NCBI GenBank assembly: GCA_023053685.1
Contig: JALIGW010000003.1
Coordinates: 141,171,008 to 141,235,007 of the forward strand
Source: Diadophis punctatus similis
Taxonomy: Eukaryota; Chordata; Lepidosauria; Squamata; Dipsadidae
DNA length: 64,000 nt
Reading direction: 5' to 3'
Shown: positions 1 to 12,009 of the stretch, one piece after another
How positions within the stretch are numbered: the stretch's first letter is position 1
Layout: every line of letters starts with the position of its first letter
The notes under the pieces: generated by a model
Seen by the model: the letters and a program-made list of their open reading frames with translations, nothing else
What the model was told of the DNA's origin: nothing
Database searches by the model: none
Translations under genes and position numbers: made by a program

Positions 1-784
1 TGTGCGCTATCAGCTGGCTCCATCTATATTCCCTTGATGTGCTGATCTGGAAGAAAATAATCTTATGTATTCATACTTAACTGGACATTCTCTGTCTACT
101 TTGTACCTTATTTCTTGTTCTTAAATTTCCATATTGCTTCCCAACAGGGCATCAGCTACAATCATCTGAATACTTTATCACATTTTAATTGACCTCATAA
201 GTATTTTGACTGGAGACAAAATGAAACTCTGTACATATCTCATTTAGCATCACACTACGGCTACTGATGCCTCACTGGTACAATCATTGATTATAATGTG
301 TGAACTCAGCCATTGTCATTAAAGAGGCAACAAAAAAGTGCACTTTAAATATTTCAATGTGGCTAATCCATTGAAGCAGATTCCCAGTTGGTTTAAAATT
401 GAAGTCACTAACATTAAAGTTGCCTAGAAGTCCCATTGAGTTCAAGGAATACTTTTGCCATATGCACAAATATGGCACCAGTGAACTCAAAAGGATTCAT
501 TTTTTAAATAGACATTTAAAAGTATGGGATTTATGTGTTAGAAAAGACTACATTCCTGAAGGTTATTAATTACTACAAATTTAGAGATGTCCTGGGTTCT
601 TTTACTGGGCTCTTACTGGAACACAAAAAAACCCTCTCAGATCCAGTATCCTATACCTAAGAATCATTAGTCGAATGCTTAAATAAAGCAAAGTAATTGG
701 CCTTTGATTTTACTCTTTTTACTGTCTTATTAATCCGTTAGTCTGAGATTCTAGCTCTATTTACCTATTACTGCCAGTGTGAGA
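1..784. other. Intergenic, nothing recognised
   Basis: AT-rich unique sequence. The reading frames are short and show no family signature. Confidence 0.6.
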
Positions 785-1000
785 GCTAGTTTTGTCTAGT
801 AGTTAAGGCACCAGGTTAGAAAGCAGGAGACTGTGAATTCAAGTCCTGCCTTAGCCATGAGAGCTAACTTGGTGACTATGGGCCAGTCACTCCCTGTCAG
901 TCCAACTCACTTCACATGGTTGTTGTTGTTAGGAAAATAGGACAAAGAAGACATATTGGATATGCCTTGAGTTATTTGTAAAATAAATAAATAAATAAAT
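785..1000 (+). repeat. Old tRNA-derived SINE
   Basis: It has a tRNA-like head (TAGTTAAGGCACCAGG, later a GAATTCAAGTCC B-box-like site), then 'gggccagtcactccctgtc' and an (AAAT)n tail at 980-999. The same family recurs at 43665-43830 and 49405-49650. Confidence 0.65.
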
Positions 1001-1296
1001 GATGATTGACAAACCTCTGCCCATGAAGTAGCCTAATCCCATTTAATGTTACCCCAATAGGTATTCTATTTTTAACTTAATGATGCAGATTTGATCTCTG
1101 CTAATGCATTTTTTCTTCTTGTTCTTCTTCTTGGCGCTTTTAAGTGTTGTAATATTGATTTAGGACACTATAATGTTATTCTTTTAGAAAATTTAAGGTT
1201 TCTAATATTATTTTGTATTTTTCTATGATAGATAAGAGATTGTTTATTTATTTTTTAAAAGAATTACACATAGTCAGCATATAAATACAGAATGAT

Positions 1297-1503
1297 TGTA
1301 GGAGAAGATCAGGCAGAGCTGGGAGGTGGAGTTAAACATGTTATCAGCTTACATTACCACAAACAAGTCCAACCCATTTTGAATACATTGACTCTTATCT
1401 AGCACCATTTTAGTTGACTAGATTGTTGTATATAGGCTTGAATAAATCTTTTGTCTTGCAACTTAATGTATGATCCTGATCCTTTGCACCTGTCAATGAC
1501 TTA
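1297..1503 (+). repeat. LTR-like repeat copy
   Basis: It begins TGTAGGAGAAGATCAG and contains gagttaaacatgttatcagctta. A TATA-like stretch and AATAAATCTTTTGT follow, ending near 1503. It matches both arms of the inverted element at 34989-35222. The overall form (TG start, TATA, AATAAA) suggests a short LTR, but no internal retroelement sequence is present. Confidence 0.5.
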
Positions 1504-1635
1504 CGAATAAATAATACTCAGAAGCCCAGCCCTTTATCCAGGGAACAGCATGATGCTCATTTTATCAGATGTTTACATTTACATTGATGTACATGTTTGA
1601 ATTTCTCTCATCACAAAACCTACAAGCTCCTAACA

Positions 1636-2375
1636 CAGCGGTTCCTAACCTGGGGATCGGAACCCCTTTGGGGGTTGAATGACCATTTCCCAGGGGTTGC
1701 CCCGGCATCCTCAGCCCCCCCCCCCCACTGTCACAAGCCTGGCCATATCGCGCCCCACAACCGGCACCCCCACTGCGCCTCATCCCGCTGCCACCATTTG
1801 GGTTCTTTTACCCTCTGCGCATGCGCAAAGCGTTCTGCATGCACAGAGGGCAAAAGAACTCAAATGGCAGCATCCAGGCCGGCGGGGAAAGCGGGCAGGG
1901 GAAGCCCCATGCCACAACCGCCACCAGCTCCATCGGCTCTGCGACGACCGACAAGCAAGAACGAACTGGGAGCATTTCACCCCTGCGAAAGGCGTGCATG
2001 ACTTTGGCGGGGCCAGGACAGGCGGCTGCCCGGAGAGAGCCATACCCTTCGCCCCGAACGCTACAGGTAGACAGGAGAGACTCTGCGAAGCGGGTGTCTC
2101 TCTCCAGGCAGCCGCCTGTCCCGGCCCTGCCGAAGTCACGCACGCCTTTCGCGACGGGGCTCGAAAAGCTCCCAGAGGCAACACGCGAAGCGAGCAGAGA
2201 CCTCGCCCGGATCTGGAGACAGATGCCGCCATTTGGATTCTTTTACCCTCTGCGCATGCACAGCACACTTTGCGCATGCGCAGAGGGTAAAAGAACCCAA
2301 ATGATGGTGGTGGGGGGGTCACGGTGGGGGGGCGGGGGGGATGGGTCGCGGCATTAGGAAGGTTGGGAACCGCTG
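1636..2375. mobile_element. hAT-type (SPIN-like) non-autonomous element, 740 bp
   Basis: Terminal inverted repeats CAGCGGTTCCTAACC and GGTTGGGAACCGCTG are flanked by TCCTAACA and TTCTAACA, a 7/8 match to an 8-bp target duplication. The inside is GC-rich and largely self-complementary, with repeated tttaccctctgcgcatg arms. The open frames here on both strands are by-products of this palindrome, not genes. Confidence 0.85.
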
Positions 2376-3769
2376 TTCTAACAGCTTTCCCCACCAGTTC
2401 CTTCTCCAGATTTATTGGACTACAATTTCCATCATGCCACATGTCAGTGTGACATGAGTTGTAATCCAACACATATTGGGGGGGGGGGGTGTTTGGAAAA
2501 AGACCTGTTTAAATAGATTAGCTACAAGAAGTCCCTGTATATTAAAGTTGTTGATCAAAAGTGTCTGGTGGACACCTGATGTAATTCAAAACTGCCTAAT
2601 TCTAAAAGCTTACCCTGTCATTTGAGTAGAATCTGACCAAGTAGATTTTTACAAGAAAAACTGGGTTTTGCAATAGTAAGATAGTGAGGAAGCCAGATTA
2701 GGGCTAGAAAAACCCTAAAGTTTAAATCCCTATCCACCTTGCCCTCACAGAGTGTTTTGGAGGCAGTACTGTCTTGGTTTAATAAGTTATTGTGAGAATA
2801 TAATTAATTGAGGGACAAGAATCATGCATACCATCCTGAATTCCTTGGGCAAGGAAACACATTAAAATGCAATATAAACAATAAAGCCAGAGCAACCTGA
2901 CTAAGGCAAAGGCATACCAATTCTGAGTGCAAAAATCCATGCGACCTTTATATGGCAACAAGAACATAGAGAAAACTGTGATCATCCATACTGTTTCTGA
3001 TACAGTATTCCTAATAACTCTAGTAACAACTCCATATCCAAAATGGGAATAACTATGTGATATTACCAAAAACAAAAACCACAACAACAACACTGAAGCA
3101 GGGTCACAAGTTCCAATCAGTTCAGAAACTTTAATATGGTAGTATCATCTTTATAGCTCTTAAAAGAATGAAATTAATTTGTATTTCATGGATGGGTACA
3201 TCTAAAAAGCAAACTGGAATGAGATTTTATCCAGAAGTTAATATATTTTTCATCAACCAAGTCATCTTCTCTGCCCAAAGAAATCTGGTATATTGCATGC
3301 TTAAACTGACAAATGAAGCGTTGGCCATCTCAAATCATGATCCCATTTTATAAGCAAGTTAATATCTTCTAAAGAACACCTATTTCAGAAAATAGAAGTT
3401 TTGACCAATTTCAGGTCAGAAAGGAATGCCTGCACAGATGGGTTTAAAAACCACAATGTTTTGAGGAGCATAATAACATACAACTCAATCATCTGCCTAT
3501 CCCAGATCCCCAGCAAGAACTCAAGAGGCAGATAAAAATGCCAACTCCAAGTCTGAACATCTGGCTGACTGTGTGACAAACCACCATAATAAATTATTAA
3601 ATATGTTAGAAGTTGGAAACCAGCCAGAGAGGCAACTGGACTGTTGGATGAAAAGGAAAATGAGAGCAAACTAAAACTGGCTAAGGATGTGGAGAAACTG
3701 AATGAAGATTCAGATTGCATTAAAAAGCCAATTAATTCACTCAAATATGAAATGAATGATCTTCAAAGA
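2376..3769. other. Intergenic, no gene
   Basis: A decayed palindromic fragment (attggactacaatttcc with ttgtaatccaac, about 2415-2470) ends in an 11-base G run near 2478. The rest is unassigned AT-rich DNA. Confidence 0.5.
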
Positions 3770-4025
3770 TCCTAACAGTGATCCCTGTTTCAAAGGATTG
3801 GAAAGTGGCCAATGTAATAGCCATTTGAAAAAAAAAATGGATGAGGGACAAATGCAGGAAATTACAGTGTAATCAGATTAGTGTATGTGCTGGAGAATTT
3901 AGTGCTAAACAAATCAAATATTCTTCTCCTTCTAAACAAATTTGGTTCCTACAAAGCCAAATCCTATCTCACCAATGCATTAGGATGGTTTGAGAGTCAT
4001 AAGAAGGCACATGGGTAAAGGGAGT
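3770..4025 (+). repeat. Ancient CR1 reverse transcriptase fragment
   Basis: The DNA follows the CR1 RT order: 'aaggattggaaagtggccaa', then a degraded 'lysine-rich finger', then aacaaatttggttcc and 'tatctcaccaatgca'. All frames are broken. Confidence 0.5.
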
Positions 4026-4639
4026 CAACAGATATTGGCTGAGTTCACTCATCACACTGTTACTGGGCAGTTTTGGGGCTTTGGCTTAATATAATATGTA
4101 AACTCAGCCAATAGTGACTTATTTATTAAATCATTATTGAGACAAACCTTGTACTAATAGGGATTAAATAAATATTGCTATTTTATTAAAGTCTACTCAC
4201 TGGTTAAGGTAATTATTCAGTTGCATATTAAAGTTTGGGCACCTCTAGTCAAATTTTAATGAATCTGTTTCCAAACAGAACTTAACCGAGCCCCTAAATG
4301 GTAAATAGTTAGATAAGATGTCTTTCTGCAAATTTGGATGCATATTTACCATACGTGTGCAGTTGTTTACAGTTGCAAAATAACAACATATTAAAATGGA
4401 TGCAAAATTTTGAATCTCTTTCCAGCTACTGCTTTGTAACACTTTCTTTGGCAGAAATAGCAGTTCCCAAATGATTTGTGCAGGCAGCTAAAAGTTTTTC
4501 TGGTTTTTCTTTTGAATGTTTTCCCCCACTCTTCCTTACAGAATTCTATTTCAGAAATATTCCTGGGTCTTTCTGTAGGTACTACATGTCTGAGATGTAT
4601 GCGGTGTATGGGGTGTTCAGGGAGAGGTAGCACCTCTGG
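4026..4639. other. Intergenic, nothing recognised
   Basis: AT-rich, without repeats I can name or coding signal. Confidence 0.5.
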
Positions 4640-5300
4640 TGTAGGGGCATGTCATGTCCTTTTACGGCAGCTCATTTTAGGGCAGCTTTTAGGGGAGCTC
4701 GTTCACCTTTGGTCCCCACCTGTCACTCAGCTCTCACCTGTGGCTCCTAGCAGCTGTAGCATGCGCAGCGGCCACACCCCGGGCAACAGCTTCGACAGGC
4801 TGGCCAAACCAGGTTGAGAGTAGCCGTTGGGTCATCGACCTTCGGTGAGATAGGAACTTGTCTATCCTGAGCACGCGAAGACAGATTCCAGCGGACTGAG
4901 CAGATGAAATCTACTAGAATAGGACAACAGTCATGAAGGTGGTCTCTGCAAGCTATGTGGTAGCTAAGAGCACGAAAGGCGCCCTGTTCAACCACTGCGC
5001 CCAGCCCATCTCCAACTGTCTCGACTCTTGTCCTGCTATTTGGAGCAAGATGGAATCTGGGAAGAGAGAGTGAGGCTGACTATGTGCACCTCTCCCTCAC
5101 TTTAATCCAATTCACGCACAAGTCTTGACATCCCCCGCCCCCAAGTCCTGTGAAAAGTCCTGTGGCGATGGGCGAGCGACAAAGCAGCTGGTGTGGATAC
5201 ACTAGGAGCTGTAGCTGCGGACCTGTACACAGGCGACTCAGGTCTATGATAGATGTTAAGGTCCTCTTCGAATACAATGGACGAACATCATCACATGTCT
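4640..5300 (+). repeat. GC-rich interspersed repeat, unclassified
   Basis: A sharp GC-rich block inside AT-rich DNA, with no splice-framed coding signal. It lies just before a BovB-like tail and may be the 5' part of an RTE/BovB-related element. This link is a guess from position. Confidence 0.4.
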
Positions 5301-5444
5301 GAGATCACCCTACAGATTTTCAATATATGTTATTATGAATAATATTCTGGTGATTGCAAAGGCCATTCCAAAACATTTATCTTTTTTCCTGTAATTGCTC
5401 ATAGATACAGTGAATTTGGGAAAACTGCAGGAGACGGTAGAAGA

Positions 5445-5526
5445 TGGGTGGTGGTGGTGGTGGTGGTGTGCTATGGTCCATGGGGTCACAACGAGTCGGA
5501 CACAACTTAGCAACTGAACAACAACA
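5445..5526 (+). repeat. BovB/RTE 3' tail (or Sauria-type SINE tail)
   Basis: A GGT microsatellite is followed by 'ccatggggtcacaacgagtc', ggacacaacttagcaactgaa and (CAA)n, the hallmark 3' end of BovB LINEs and their SINEs. Confidence 0.75.
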
Positions 5527-5554
5527 GTACAAGTCTCACATCATGCCCTCCACA

Positions 5555-6066
5555 TTATGTGCTCCATCACTGGAGGTTTTTAAGAAGAGATTGGACAACC
5601 ACTTGTCTGACATGCTATAGAGCCGTGATGGCGAACCTATGGCACGGGTGCCACAAGTGGCACGCGGAGCCATATCGGTGGGCACGCGAGCTCAGGTCCG
5701 GCTTGCATGTGTGCACCAGCCAGCTGATTTTCGGGCCTTCTGGGCCCACTGTTTCCAGCCTCCAGAGGGGATGGGGAAGGCCGTTTTCGCCCTCCCCAGG
5801 CTCCTAGAAAGGCTCTGGAGCCTGGGGAGAGCGAAAAATGGGCGTGCCATTGCATGCTGGGAGCAGGGAGGGTCATGCGTGCATGTGCGGGGGTGCATGG
5901 AATTATGAGTGTGGGCACGCACACACATGATCCCCCACATTCCCCCCCCCTTTTGGCACGCGAACCAAAAAAGGTTCGCCATCACTGCTATAGAGTCTTC
6001 TGCTTTTGCAGGAGGTTGGACTTGAAGACCTCCAAGGTCTCTTTCAATTCTGTTATTTCTGTTACA
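5555..6066 (+). repeat. CR1-type LINE 3' end, split by a hAT MITE
   Basis: Left part 5555-5622 (ggaggtttttaagaagagat, tggacaaccacttgtctga) and right part 5988-6066 (aggttggacttgaagacc, tccaaggtctctttcaa) form one CR1 3' UTR. The MITE at 5623-5987 interrupts it. Confidence 0.8.
5623..5987 (+). mobile_element. hAT MITE, family A, 365 bp
   Basis: Ends are CCGTGATGGCGAACCT and AGGTTCGCCATCACTG, with a perfect 8-bp target duplication CTATAGAG at 5615-5622 and 5988-5995. The interior has one CpG-rich hairpin unit (ccctccccaggctcc with ggagcctggggagag). Confidence 0.93.
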
Positions 6067-6239
6067 CTCCTCAAGTAAACAGCATGTGTGACCCACTACT
6101 TCTTGCTGCCTCTGGATGATGGGAAGAATTTTGTTGGCTGTGGGGACCTATGGTGATGAGATCAATGGAGGCAGAGGGACCAAGATGCATGCAGCCAAAC
6201 TCTGGAGAGAATAACTCATCATCTACCAGTCATGTACCC
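6067..6239. other. Unassigned spacer before the CpG block
   Basis: Short unique sequence with no coding signal. Confidence 0.5.
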
Positions 6240-7030
6240 TAAAAAGAGCTAAGACTGGGCGCTAAGATGATGGGACGCCTTCGTCGCGCCCATTAAGCGA
6301 AGCCTGCCCAACGAGCGACAGCCACTGAGGCCGGCAGAGTGGTCTTCGGAAACGGCGGCGGCGGCGGCGGCGGCGGCGGCTCCTCCTCCTCCTGCAGAGC
6401 CTAACGGCGGCGTGACTCTCAGTGCGCAGGCACCGGGATGTAAATAATACGTGGCATCTGAGGCTGGAGCAGCTCAGAACAGAGATGGCAACCGAGCGAG
6501 AGATCTGCAGCTAACCCGGCTGCATTTGCTCGCCCGGTAGGAAAGACGAAGGAAGAAGAGGCGGATCAGGTAACCAGCCGCTTTGTACACCGCAGTCCGC
6601 TCACGCTCGGGCTCCAATTGATGTTTGTTTTGCGTCGCGCCATTGCCTGATCCGAGCCTCCGAAGCAAGCCAGGCTACACTGCACAGAGAGCAGAGCCGG
6701 GAGAGGGGGAAACCATCCCTGCTATGCAAAGCGCGGGTTCGAGTTTGGGCGAGCAACTACTCCACCCTGCAGTTTTGGGAAGGGGAAAAAAAAGTAACGA
6801 GGGGAAGAGACAAAACGCAAAAAAAGAGAGCAGTAATAATGAATGTATGGCCATTTTAAAGAGAAAGACAGTTGTTTGCAGCCCGGCTGGGATTTGGGGG
6901 GGGGGGGGGTTCGAAAGCGCTGTGTTGTGCTTTGTTTGAGTGGTATTTTATTTTCCAGACTAGCCTCCCGCTTTTCAAACATATAATCAGGTCGAGCGAG
7001 GCGGGGAAGAGAAGCGACAAAATGGAAAGG
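6240..7030 (+). promoter_or_regulatory. NRSN1: CpG-rich block, likely NRSN1 promoter and non-coding first exon
   Basis: This is a CpG-dense, GC-rich island in AT-rich surroundings. It has a CGG trinucleotide run at 6353-6380 followed by a TCC run. No long reading frame or terminal repeats mark it as a mobile element. It lies about 11-12 kb upstream of the NRSN1 coding exon on the same strand, which fits a gene with non-coding 5' exons. A possible donor, GATCAG|GTAACC, has its GT at 6570. The transcription start, the donor and any further 5' exon are inferred only. Confidence 0.55.
6353..6380 (+). repeat. (CGG)n run of about 9 units
   Basis: An uninterrupted CGG tract inside the CpG block, followed at 6381 by four TCC units. 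Such tracts are common in 5' UTRs and can be unstable in length. Confidence 0.9.
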
Positions 7031-8371
7031 AAGGGTTTAGAAGGCGAACCGTTCTCGAAGAGCCAGACTCTTCAAAGATTTTATGGGGAAAAAGTATCAG
7101 AGAAAGGAAAAGAAGTTTGCCGTTGAAGATTAAATAAACGAGGGCCTAGGACCCAGGTCACCTAAACAATTTGCAGAACTCGTTGCTGGCCTTTAGCACC
7201 TTGGGCAGCTCCCGCAGGACAAAGTGAAGGACATGGCGGGAGAAAAATTTACACTCTACAAAAGACAGCAAAAGCTACCAGTTGTGGATTTCTATCCCAA
7301 TTGCTTCTTTTCTTCCTTACAGGAAGGCAATATTTCATTTATTTAGATCTCCCGTGTCTAAATTCATTTATTATAAATTCCCATGTCTTCTAAAACTATA
7401 ACATTACTCCACCCTATGAGTTTAGTGGAGGAGACTTGGAAGAATATATTCTGCCATTTTTGAAGACTGCCCATCAAATATCTGATCATACAGATAATAA
7501 CTACTTTTGTTATTATTTACTAAAGGGAAAGTCACATCCCATTTTTAAAATGGCTTCTGCATAAAATGTATTGGCTGTCATGTTAGGGTTTTTTCCGAGT
7601 TATATTCATGTATTACAAGTCTGTTGTAAACATTATTATTATTTTGCTAAGGTAATGTGATACGTAGTATAATAACTCATGTCATACTGTTGGATAACAC
7701 AATTTCTCCAGCGGACTTTGTGATTTGTTCACAGGCAATTCGATATGTGGTTCTAAGCTTAAAAATAATCATTCGGAGAATATGTGCTTTACGTATCATT
7801 GGCTAAAAATAAGAAAGTGTTTTCTTGATCAAACTTTTTGGGAAATGTTACAGAAATTTTCTTTTTTTTTCAAGCTATAAAATAATAGTTTTTAGAAGCA
7901 TTTCTGTTGTGATGAGGATTGCTCTGTAGAACATGAAAACATAACTAGCCAGTGGCATCATAAGTAAAATGCTTTCTGTAGCCCCTCCCAATTGGACTTC
8001 AAGGTTCATTTTTAAGTACGTTTTGCATTATTGGTAAGTGTTTTCACTGCTGTATTAGTAAAATGTTACTGAACTGTAGAGGTAGGTAAATTTGTGGCCA
8101 TCACTAAGACTCTGTCCTCAGTGACGATAATAGTGTCCTTTGGAACTCATTGCTTCTTTTTTCATACTGTGTATCGCATCTCCATTGCTAAAAGGAAAAC
8201 ATTTTTTAAATATTAAAAAAAATTCTTGCAGTTCCTCTGGCTATATACATCGCCAGAGGTTGCCAGAAGTTGTGGTATTATGGTCATAGTTTTTGTCAAA
8301 GAAGTCAGTCAGCTTAAGGGATTTGTTTCAATTTTTCTTAACTTGAAAAAAATGGAAATATGGAGTGAAAG
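7031..8371. other. Putative NRSN1 intron, nothing recognised
   Basis: AT-rich and mostly unique. No exon-like open frame with splice sites was found. Confidence 0.5.
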
Positions 8372-8374
8372 ATC

Positions 8375-8570
8375 AGTATATAGCAATAGCGCTTAGACTT
8401 ATATACCGCTTTACAACCCTCTCTAAGCATGTCAGCATATTGCCCCCAACAATTTGGGTCCTCATTTTACCCACCTCGGAAGGATGGAAGGCTGAGTCAA
8501 CCTTGAGCCTGGTGAGATTTGAACTGCCAAATTGCAGTCAGCCGTCAGGCAGCAGAAGTAGCCTGCAAAA
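8375..8570 (-). repeat. tRNA-derived SINE (family S)
   Basis: On the - strand it reads gatttgaac-type B box, gactcagccttccatcctt, ggtaaaatgaggacccaaa, then cgctt..tatatagc. The same family occurs at 27928, 29607, 35325 and 60309. Confidence 0.85.
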
Positions 8571-9907
8571 TTAATTATTCAGTATCAATATATGAAAAAT
8601 ATTATCTGTAACTTTTTCTCAAAAGGTATATTAATCATAATCTGAGCACACATGCATGTATAAATATAGATTGGTTTTACTTGAAAAATAAAAACTGGAT
8701 GATTTTAAATCAAGACTATCAATTATCAATTTCTTCCTGTTCTATTCTGTGGAAATAAAAATGGTACTTTAGAAATAGATGCATGCATATAAGCTCTCAC
8801 TCCAAACTCATTAAAATTATATATATAATTTTGCTTGTTTGAGTAGAACATGAGATCATTTACACTGAGGTTTTGCTTCAAAAAATTTTCAATGAACTAT
8901 TCATTCTTGTTAATGATATTTGCACTAAAACACTATTTTTGGAAATTTTTTTCTTAATATAAAAGTATTATAGATCACAAAGTATGCAGTATGCATAACA
9001 TTTTAAAAAGCTCTACTTTCTTTATTTGTCCATACACTGATTGTGACAAGTTTCATTAATTTTCCTGTTGGTTTAGTGTTTAAATTAAGAATTATTTCTG
9101 GTTATTCATAAAAATATTCCAGATTGGGTTATAAGAATTCATTTTAGTCTTTCTTCTTTCTCCAACTCTGTCCTGTATACTCTATATAGTTGATTTATTC
9201 ACAAATTTTATTATGCCTACATTGTACCACTGTAATAAAATCACACTGAAAAAAATCATTCAAGACAGCTTTTACCATGGTAACTAAAGATGCTATGGGA
9301 TTACCTAATATGAAACTACATATCCTAAAAAACTGATTGCATTTTTGTCATTTCTTGGTTATCTTACTGATATTATTATTTAACCATAATTATAAATATT
9401 TGTACCAATTAAATTTAAAAAAATGTTTTTCCTTTGGAAAATTGGTTTTCCTTTAGCAGGCAAATGATTTGTCATATTTTACCATTTGTATATTGTTCAT
9501 CTGTGAAAACAGGCATCTGTTGATACTTTCTTCCTCTGTAGTTATGACAGCTTATTTTTCCTCCGCTTTGCTGATCAATTAACTTTCTTCCTTCTGGTAA
9601 AATTACTAATGCAATTTGTTGCTGGCTGTTCCTATTAGATTTGCTCACGCATAAGACAAAGAAATGCCTTCATAAAATGATATTATGAAATGGATTCACT
9701 GATGAAGAGTATATGAATATTGATAAGTTTATGAAATCAGTTGACTTGGGAGCTTACTTAAGAAATTCCTTTAGCAAATCCTGTTTTTTCTAATCCATAG
9801 TATATCATTTTCAGAGAAAATTCATATACCATTCCGAATGCAATCACTCTGTTGCTTGCCTTTCCATTCGCTGCGATTGGCTTGTCTACACGTGGAACAG
9901 GACACTA
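8571..9907. other. Putative NRSN1 intron, unassigned
   Basis: Very AT-rich. No repeat, RNA gene or exon that I can support. Confidence 0.5.
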
Positions 9908-10270
<363 letters not shown>

Positions 10271-10734
10271 AATATGGCTGTATCACCTGCAGGTGAATTT
10301 TGCACAGCTTCAAACATTCTCTTCTCAATTGAGAGGATGGCTTGCACTGCCAATTTGATAGCAGAGAGCATTAAGTCCCTGATGTCAAGAGAGAAATGAT
10401 CCTCAGAGGAACCTGCCTCTATGAATCGGAGTTTGGCAGCCTTTAATTTAAAACATTCTTTCTAACAAATTTTTAGAAGGGTTCTACCATGGGTTCAACT
10501 TCATGGATGTATAGTCTGCCTGCCTGAACCCTTAGTGTACCTCTAGAAAAAACTTTCTGGGTACTCAACCTAAAGCTATTAAACGGTGATTTTTTTTCCA
10601 ATAATGGCACTCCACCAATGGATTATTATCCCAAGAGGGTTCATCACCTACCATACTATTTTTTTTCACCCCAGACAAAGATATTCCCCCCCCCAATGCA
10701 TTTTATAGCATATACAAGACTTGATAACTGAACG

Positions 10735-10830
10735 ATTTGTGGACTTCAACTGACAGAATTCCTTAGCTAGCCATTCTGGCTGGAAATTCTGTGAGTTGAA
10801 GTCCACAAAAAGTTGCCAAATTTGGAGACG
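10735..10830. mobile_element. Decayed copy of palindromic MITE family B
   Basis: tttgtggacttcaactgaca and ctgtgagttgaagtccacaa form inverted arms, ending gttgccaaatttgg. It is the same family as the intact copy at 21603-21737. Confidence 0.7.
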
Positions 10831-11084
10831 TTAAGCTATCCGTTTATAATTTTATAATGTTGGAAGTGCTGCTTTTATTCATTTTCCCACCAGTGATTAT
10901 TGTAATTGTTGCATTCATTGTCCCCAATTTTAATTTTTAGTCTTATGTAATTTCTGTTCTTAGATGAATTAGAATTAAAATACCTGTATGATTTCCCCAA
11001 TACAATTAGTCAATATTTTGTTTATTTAGATTTTTTAAATCCATCCTTTATTGTTTTTATAATATACATACCTAATACTTCTTC

Positions 11085-11175
11085 CTCCTCCTATTTTCCC
11101 TACAACAATAATCCTGTGAGGTAAGTTGGACTGAGAGAGAATGACCGGTCCAAAGAGCCCCAGCAATGGATTATG
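11085..11175 (+). repeat. Ancient MIR/L2-like fragment
   Basis: 'acaacaataatcctgtgagg', then taagttggactgagagaga and 'ggtccaaagagcccca' match the conserved core-side sequence of old tRNA-SINE/L2-type repeats. Confidence 0.4.
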
Positions 11176-12009
11176 AAATATACTGAGTTGAACTTTGCTT
11201 GTGTACATGAAATTCTAATTGGACCAATAGATCACACCATACATTGAATACATTCAACAGCTGGGGATCCATACATGTTATGTGACATTCAGCAGTAGAT
11301 GGATGCCATTGCTTAGCCAAAATCAAGTGGGAAATTTTTAATAAGCAAGTTTAATAAGCAAGAACTGAATCTGTCATTGTTACATGAGCCATGAATTGCT
11401 TCCTTCCCAAAGTTACATGATGAATGGACTGGATTGCATCCTATTGTTAAGGATGGATTATATCGCTAGTAGTGCATGTAAATAATGCTATATGAGTTTG
11501 ACTGCCTCCAAAAAATGTCCACCAGGAAAATATGGAGCATTATTCAGTGGCCATAATCATTGAATGCTTCTTCAGAATTAATTAGATTGAGAATGTGTGC
11601 AGTATTATAGAGAGGTATATTGTTGTTCTCGTTGATATCTCTTTCTCATTGGTGGAGAGAGAAAAGGAAATAGAAGATTGGCAAGAGGTAAGATGCTACA
11701 TTAGAATGACTGTGATCTTTTGAACTAATTGCTTTCTCTCCAATTAGTCTAGAGTCTAAAGAAATTCCAACTGCCCTGTAGACAGCAAAATTAACAATAA
11801 TAAAATATGTGATACTGCTGTAGTAGTGTGTGAACTTTGTCAGATTGAATAGCCTTTTGCTAAAGTGTGCACACATGAGTTAAATGCACAGCAAGGGCTT
11901 CATCAGTCTATGGATGAAGTTGACAACGTTTGTTTGGGTTATTAATTGCCTTATCACATTTCCCAGAGCAGATTGCAATAAGCCCAATTGCCAGTGAAAA
12001 GGTTTTGAT
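11176..12009. other. Putative NRSN1 intron, unassigned
   Basis: Unique AT-rich sequence with no supported feature. Confidence 0.5.

Noticed and set aside
1780..2472. 230-residue frame and its opposite-strand partners
   Set aside because: Inside the hAT element and its palindromic arms. No transposase motif.
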